A program made the position numbers and the translations under genes. This document shows positions 5,001 to 7,242 of a DNA stretch of 7,242 nt, one piece after another. The DNA comes from an uncultured Barnesiella sp. (GTDB taxonomy: Bacteria > Bacteroidota > Bacteroidia > Bacteroidales > Barnesiellaceae_A), in contig CAJGDT010000084.1 of NCBI GenBank assembly GCA_904502265.1, forward strand, positions 1 through 7,242, given 5' to 3'. A model generated the notes under the pieces. That model saw only the letters and a program-made list of their open reading frames with translations, had not been told where the DNA came from and did no database searches. The first letter of the stretch is position 1; each line of letters begins with the position of its first letter.

Positions 5001-7242
5001 GTAGCCGATAGGTTGCTCCTCGGTAGTTGCCGAGGGTGCCAAGTTGATAGCCAAGTTGAAGTTACCCTCCATGCCGATGTGGGTGAGAGGATACCAAGTC
5101 TTACCGTCTTCCGAGATAATGTTACCCCTCTTGCCACGTGACTCAGAGGCATCGATACCAATAGGATTGACACCGGCATCGTGAGCCACGAGGAAGGCTA
5201 CGCGATAGTCGCTACCGGGCTCGATGATTATGGGCTCTTTGAGTTCGATGTTGTTGTATTCGCCATACTTGATGTTGGCAGTAGAGACATTTTGTGATAT
5301 GACGCGCTTGTTGTCTTTATATACTTGCAACGAGAGCGAGAGGAAACGCTCTTGGATGAAAATATCGACCGACGAAATAATCATGTTGCGGTACTCGATA
5401 AGTTCGGCGTGTTTCCACTCTACACCGGCCCAGAAGTAGCCCCCCTCGGCCATACCCATCGAACTGCTATTGATTCCGCTATCCCATCGGATAGAGCAGC
5501 TGTCTTGCAACATAGCATCGGGTTGCAACCATTTGAGGTTGATATCACGGTTGTTGGTAACGTTGACAGTGAGGTTTTGGGGCTCATAGTAAGGTGCACC
5601 TATCTTCATGTAGATACTTGCGGGATCTGATTGAAGCGACTCTTTCTCGCCATATACAGCCACTACGGTATAGGTGTAGTTGCCATATACGAGTTGAGTG
5701 TCGGTGTAAGAGGTAGTGGTGATAAGTTCGCTGTTTACCTTCTCACCATTGCGATATAGGTTATAACCGGTGGGTTTGGCGTTGCCAACTTGCCAAGCGA
5801 GTGCAACTGAAGCATTGCCATCGGCAGTAGCTGTAAGGTTGGTGGGGCGAGGTGTGGCAGTTGCCTCCGATACGGTGTAGCCTACGGTGACGTTGTCAGT
5901 ATTCAACTCGGGTACAGTATATATCTGAACGGGTACCGAATAGCTTTCGCCCACAACACCATTGCGAGAGTTGATGTCGAAGGTGATAGTTTGCGACTCG
6001 CCACTCTTGAGCGTACCGGCCTCGGGTGCGATAGACAACCAGTCGTTGGTCTTGGCCAACTCATAGATGAAGATGCGTGAAGGCGATTGCTTGAGTACAC
6101 CTACCAGCGAGAGAGTACCATCGATATAGTTGGTAGTAGCCTCAACACCGCATATATAGTTAGGCACGTCGAGTGTACCTATTTGGTATCCGGGTACATC
6201 ATCTATAATGTGTGATATGGGAGTTATCGCACGAGTGTTAAGGTTGTATTGTAAGATTTGCAACTGGTCGATAAGGTTGGTGCCGGCAACTGCTTCATTG
6301 CTGAACCACAAGTATGGTCCTCCAGGGGTAATATTGTCAAATGCCGAGCCAAAGGCACCCATATCCAATGTGCTGTCGATAGTGCGGAATGATACAGTAA
6401 CGTTGCCGTCACGGTCGATGCGACCTACTGAGTTGAAGCTACCTACCCAGAACTGGTCGTTGCGGGGGTCATAGCTACAGTGGGTTATCTTCAGGTCGGG
6501 TTCGCTCTCTACAACTGTCTCTTTAATCAACTGCTTGTTGCGCAAGTCGAGGCAGAATAGGTGGTTGCTGTAGTCGCTACCATAGAAATATGTGCCGTCG
6601 AATGCAAGGTCGTACAACATGTAGTACATGCCGGGGATAGTAAATTCCTCGATGAAATTACCGTTGCGGTCGTACTTGAAGAAGCGACCCAAATAGAATG
6701 TTGAGGTTGTATAGAAGAACTCGCCATCGAATGCGATTGAGGTTTGCAAGTCGCCCGATGTATCAAAAACATTTTGTATAGTCCAAGCATCCTTATCCGA
6801 GCCACTGCCGGCGGGGAGTTGAGGAATGAGGTTCCATTTCATCTCGCCATTACCGTTGTTGGTAAGCGTGATGGTTTGAGTAGTAGAAGACTCTGATGCA
6901 ATAGAGGTGTTAATCAAAGTCTTGTCGATGTTGAGCACGGGCTTGGTTACGTCGGCAGTAAATCGGTTGTCGGCATCTTGGTAGATGTCCCATGTGCTGC
7001 TGTATGTGTTGTAACCTTTCTGACGAATGTCGACGGTGTATTGACCCTTTTCGAGTTTGGGCAACTCAATCACACCATTTCTGTCGGTTGTAGCCTCGAT
7101 AAACGCATCGTGGTCGGCAGTAAGTGTCACGTAGCAGTCGGCCATGGGTTCACCCATGCACATCACGGTGAGTTGAGCCGAAGTCCACTCAGGACACCAT
7201 ACCTTTACGTCATCGACATACCAGTAGTCGATATAATAAGCA
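2016..7242 (-). CDS. Giant modular T9SS-exported surface protein with nested FN3 and beta-propeller domains (5' end outside window)
   Basis: 1741 residues are visible, counted here from the first full codon at 7241-7239. The stop is TAA at 2018-2016. The frame is open to the right edge and its first residues (YWYVDDVKVW) already look like the end of a folded domain, so the start and export signal lie outside. GTG at 7166 is not a credible start. Domain order: tail of a domain (1-15); carboxypeptidase-regulatory-like beta domain (about 20-100); Ig-like domain split in two (101-143 and 399-460) around a beta-propeller (150-397); FN3-1 (463-546); FN3-2 (552-802) carrying a beta-sandwich; FN3-3 (806-1138) carrying a second propeller; FN3-4 (1143-1375) carrying a choice-of-anchor-J/MAM-like domain; FN3-5 (1380-1662) carrying a second beta-sandwich; T9SS type A sorting domain (1663-1741). 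No protease or glycosidase catalytic motif is visible. The role is probably adhesion or binding of protein or glycan outside the cell, but an enzyme domain could lie in the unseen N-terminal part. Export and architecture are well supported; the ligand is unknown. Confidence 0.93.
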   Translation of the reverse strand, partial: AYYIDYWYVDDVKVWCPEWTSAQLTVMCMGEPMADCYVTLTADHDAFIEATTDRNGVIELPKLEKGQYTVDIRQKGYNTYSSTWDIYQDADNRFTADVTKPVLNIDKTLINTSIASESSTTQTITLTNNGNGEMKWNLIPQLPAGSGSDKDAWTIQNVFDTSGDLQTSIAFDGEFFYTTSTFYLGRFFKYDRNGNFIEEFTIPGMYYMLYDLAFDGTYFYGSDYSNHLFCLDLRNKQLIKETVVESEPDLKITHCSYDPRNDQFWVGSFNSVGRIDRDGNVTVSFRTIDSTLDMGAFGSAFDNITPGGPYLWFSNEAVAGTNLIDQLQILQYNLNTRAITPISHIIDDVPGYQIGTLDVPNYICGVEATTNYIDGTLSLVGVLKQSPSRIFIYELAKTNDWLSIAPEAGTLKSGESQTITFDINSRNGVVGESYSVPVQIYTVPELNTDNVTVGYTVSEATATPRPTNLTATADGNASVALAWQVGNAKPTGYNLYRNGEKVNSELITTTSYTDTQLVYGNYTYTVVAVYGEKESLQSDPASIYMKIGAPYYEPQNLTVNVTNNRDINLKWLQPDAMLQDSCSIRWDSGINSSSMGMAEGGYFWAGVEWKHAELIEYRNMIISSVDIFIQERFLSLSLQVYKDNKRVISQNVSTANIKYGEYNNIELKEPIIIEPGSDYRVAFLVAHDAGVNPIGIDASESRGKRGNIISEDGKTWYPLTHIGMEGNFNLAINLAPSATTEEQPIGYNVYRNGVKCNTALVDQLSYNDQLSEAGSYNYQVSSLYAGGGESNLSEIAIAHIMELGEPVPPMNVVAQTELNRTIHVRWDFPIKDESSFPIDIAQAQATAEEGYPEYVSMFRGNLAGEIGIASDGEYIYTTLHNTNGTICKYTLDGQYIESILINRNMQGIRNLVYDGTHFFAADANSFLYQIDIENKCITDTFSISEIARHVAYIPELDNGKGGFEVGDWETSIFVSKRGAKLSDGPTLKGAAGSAYYNGTLYTFEQGYEHPYTICCYNITTGALTKTINIGDYVEITPEAGAKAGGMSVIYTKEGLTLLAVALQENSNCRFIFFDLGSINGLAGYNVYRNGVKRNNEPIPFRYFTEDESEVGTYEYEIETVYIDGTVSPRSHKAYVDIYDAENCDAPIDVKAVQSTYGYNVNISFVDPTATEAELYESIEEGIAGTAFARADWSNYNGAWQVTDVTAYHGTKALQAAKADNAWLIIPVGKPAQDMVFSFVARNHDDHLGSGSLRVLTSVDGNNIDDFIPFKSITTTEAWKQYNFTIPAGSDYIAIRHEAGAHLQYIDAITLDTHTIGEAYGYDIMRNGVQLNDQPITDITYTDRNLIPGTYSYQVRAHYLSSCISEYTEAVNIDLEYSNGCQKPGMLFVEPYNNAYSLGWSAPSLGDVVNIRWHNGHVHDAAGMPSGGAFYAGVQWNSEELKPYEKLSISEVELYIYQIPDALFLLIYEGDNLIAQQYVPNLKQYSFNTVELEQPLLINTNKTLRVVAYIEHNEISVPLGYDAGPGKVGRGDLYSSDGRNWSTLNANDIDGNWNITVGLRAYADKGMGKAPSKVNEVQFAPIANTGNEPIRGIRLAEEATSERNVLEGYNVYCNSELLNDTPLQETFFIDEEQHPANYYEYQVKALYSGCGEVGSNVVRVKALTSVETTLANGVRIYTYDGRVYIKGLDKGTKVTLVDAAGRVIHTGTSVDEPEYVINATLLPQGVYFVQVCNESYKVVIAQ
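2019..2255 (-). other. C-terminal T9SS type A sorting domain
   Basis: Residues 1663-1741 of the giant protein match the type A C-terminal domain pattern: a first strand pair, GVRIYTYDGRVYIKG (1672-1686), then VTLVDAAGRVIHTG (1693-1706), corresponding to the usual V-x-V-Y-D-x-x-G-R-x-V core, then LLPQGVYFVQV (about 1720-1730), the L-x-x-G-V-Y-x-V motif, and a short final strand, SYKVVIAQ. In known systems (Porphyromonas gingivalis, Tannerella) this domain directs passage through the outer membrane by T9SS and is cleaved by the PorU sortase, with attachment to the cell surface. That fate is inferred here from the family. Confidence 0.88.
2559..3023 (-). repeat. Inserted beta-sandwich domain, copy 2 (inside FN3-5)
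   Basis: Residues 1407-1561 are inserted in FN3-5. The unit opens with NIRWHNG, continues GGAFYAGVQW, then SISEVELYI, NTVELEQPLLI, LGYDAGPGKVGRGDLYSSDG, and closes with GNWNITVGL. The same order of motifs appears in copy 1 (5040-5501), so this is an internal duplication. Units of this kind (an opening IRWDNG-like strand, an F-Y-A-G strand and a late W-N-I strand) are common in secreted Bacteroidales proteins, but I do not know an assigned function. It most likely serves binding or spacing. Confidence 0.75.
3303..3728 (-). other. Choice-of-anchor-J / MAM-like domain (inside FN3-4)
   Basis: Residues 1172-1313 are inserted in FN3-4. The pattern is that of the jelly-roll 'choice-of-anchor J' family seen in Bacteroidota surface proteins: an early acidic ESIEEG, WSNYNGAWQV, then GTKALQAAKADNAWLIIP, LVFSFVARN-like MVFSFVARNHDD, LRVLTSVDGN, WKQYNFTIPAGSDYIAIRHEA, and the closing LQYIDAITLDT. 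Related domains in gingipains and hemagglutinins act as adhesins (cleaved adhesin family). Assignment is by pattern only. Confidence 0.75.
4011..4709 (-). other. Beta-propeller-like domain 2 (inside FN3-3)
   Basis: Residues 845-1077 sit in the B-C loop of FN3-3. Blade-like repeats are visible: GIASDGEYIYTT (867-878), ICKYTLDGQYIES, NLVYDGTHFFAADA (910-923), FLYQIDIENKCITDTFSIS, GSAYYNGTLYTFEQ and ICCYNITTGALTKTINIG. The alternation of a D/N-G-turn strand with a K-Y-D/N-x-x-T/G-strand is typical of NHL/PQQ-like propellers. It resembles propeller 1 (6051-6794) in blade wording, suggesting common origin. No catalytic residues are recognised. Confidence 0.7.
5040..5501 (-). repeat. Inserted beta-sandwich domain, copy 1 (inside FN3-2)
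   Basis: Residues 581-734 carry SIRWDSG, GGYFWAGVEW, ISSVDIFI, NNIELKEPIIIEPGSDYRV, IGIDASESRGKRGNIISEDG and GNFNLAINL. These line up in order with copy 2 at 2559-3023. The protein similarity is moderate and scattered, so the duplication is not recent. Its host FN3 resumes at GYNVYRNG (5006-4983). Confidence 0.75.
5862..6941 (-). other. Ig-like (ASH/BACON-style) domain split by a beta-propeller
   Basis: The first half (residues 101-143) reads PVLNIDKTLINTS, then TTQTITLTNNGNGEMKWNL, the classic start of an abnormal-spindle/BACON-like Ig fold. After a long insert it resumes at residues 399-460 with NDWLSIAPEAGTLKSGESQT, then ITFDINSRNGVVGESYSVPVQIYT, the matching second half. This interrupted layout is seen in other Bacteroidota extracellular proteins. 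The role is structural, by inference. Confidence 0.7.
6051..6794 (-). other. Beta-propeller-like domain 1 (inside the split Ig-like domain)
   Basis: Residues 150-397 contain repeating four-strand-like units: SIAFDGEFFYTTS (168-180), GRFFKYDRNGNFIEEFTI, DLAFDGTYFYGSD (211-223), LFCLDLRNKQLIKETV, CSYDPRNDQFWVGS, GRIDRDGNVTVSF, GGPYLWFSNEA and LQILQYNLNTRAITPI. The recurring F-D-G-x-F/Y-F/Y and x-Y-D/N-x-x-G/T spacing supports a propeller of roughly five to six blades, though I cannot count the blades firmly. It probably acts as a binding surface. Confidence 0.72.
6942..7184 (-). other. Carboxypeptidase-regulatory-like / CNA-B-like beta domain
   Basis: Residues about 20-100 (AQLTVMMCMGEPMADCYVTL, then ATTDRNGVIELPKLEKGQY, then TVDIRQKGYNTYSSTW) show the usual prealbumin-like layout: a modified-protein-backbone strand, a T-D-x-N-G turn, L-x-x-G-x-Y, and a final K-G-Y. 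Such domains are common spacers at the cell surface in Bacteroidota. It follows directly on the YWYVDDVKVW end of an unseen upstream domain, probably another jelly-roll domain. Confidence 0.65.

Larger units (their letters stand above)
2256..5855 (-). repeat. Five FN3 domains in series, four with a domain inserted in the B-C loop
   Basis: Each FN3 unit has a Pro-rich A strand, a B strand ending in Trp (Phe in unit 4), a C strand with a GYNVYRNG-type motif, and a G-x-Y-x-Y F strand. The C-strand motifs are GYNLYRNG (5768-5745), GYNVYRNG (5006-4983), GYNVYRNG (3995-3972), GYDIMRNG (3284-3261) and GYNVYCNS (2423-2400). Between the B-strand Trp/Phe and this motif there are 8, 174, 256, 155 and 207 residues respectively. 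Unit 1 is therefore an ordinary FN3 domain, and units 2-5 each host an insert in the same loop. The unit boundaries are my reading of strand patterns. Confidence 0.8.

Overview
This window looks like a chromosomal segment from a member of the Bacteroidota, most likely the order Bacteroidales. Three things point there. The acyltransferase has the sequence style of that group. The giant minus-strand protein ends in a type A sorting domain for the type IX secretion system (T9SS), which is found only in this phylum. The coding starts lack clear Shine-Dalgarno sequences. I cannot name the genus. All three genes look native, and I see no tRNA, rRNA, CRISPR array, insertion sequence, integrase or phage gene.

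Layout. Bases 1-1887 hold two plus-strand genes that overlap by four bases (ATGA). The first is a lipid A / lysophospholipid acyltransferase of the LpxL/HtrB family whose 5' end lies outside the window. The second is a complete family 2 glycosyltransferase. Bases 1888-2015 are a convergent intergenic gap. It contains a strong 14-bp-stem hairpin whose U-run follows on the minus strand, and two interlocked short inverted repeats. Bases 2016-7242 are one very long minus-strand gene, read from the right edge toward the left. It is open at its 5' end, so the real protein is longer than the 1741 residues visible here.

The giant protein is a modular exported surface protein. In order it shows: the tail of an unseen N-terminal domain, a carboxypeptidase-regulatory-like beta domain, an Ig-like (ASH/BACON-style) domain split by a beta-propeller, five fibronectin type III (FN3) domains, and a C-terminal T9SS sorting domain. 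Four of the five FN3 domains are themselves split at the same place, between the strand-B Trp/Phe and the strand-C GYNVYRNG motif. The inserts, in order, are a beta-sandwich, a second beta-propeller, a choice-of-anchor-J/MAM-like domain, and a second copy of the beta-sandwich. This nested scaffold is the most interesting feature of the window.

The two plus-strand genes probably act in the cell envelope (acylation and glycosylation of a lipid or polysaccharide). T9SS cargo is known in some species to be anchored to lipopolysaccharide. However, the genes converge with the cargo gene and are separated from it by a terminator, so a functional link is only a guess.
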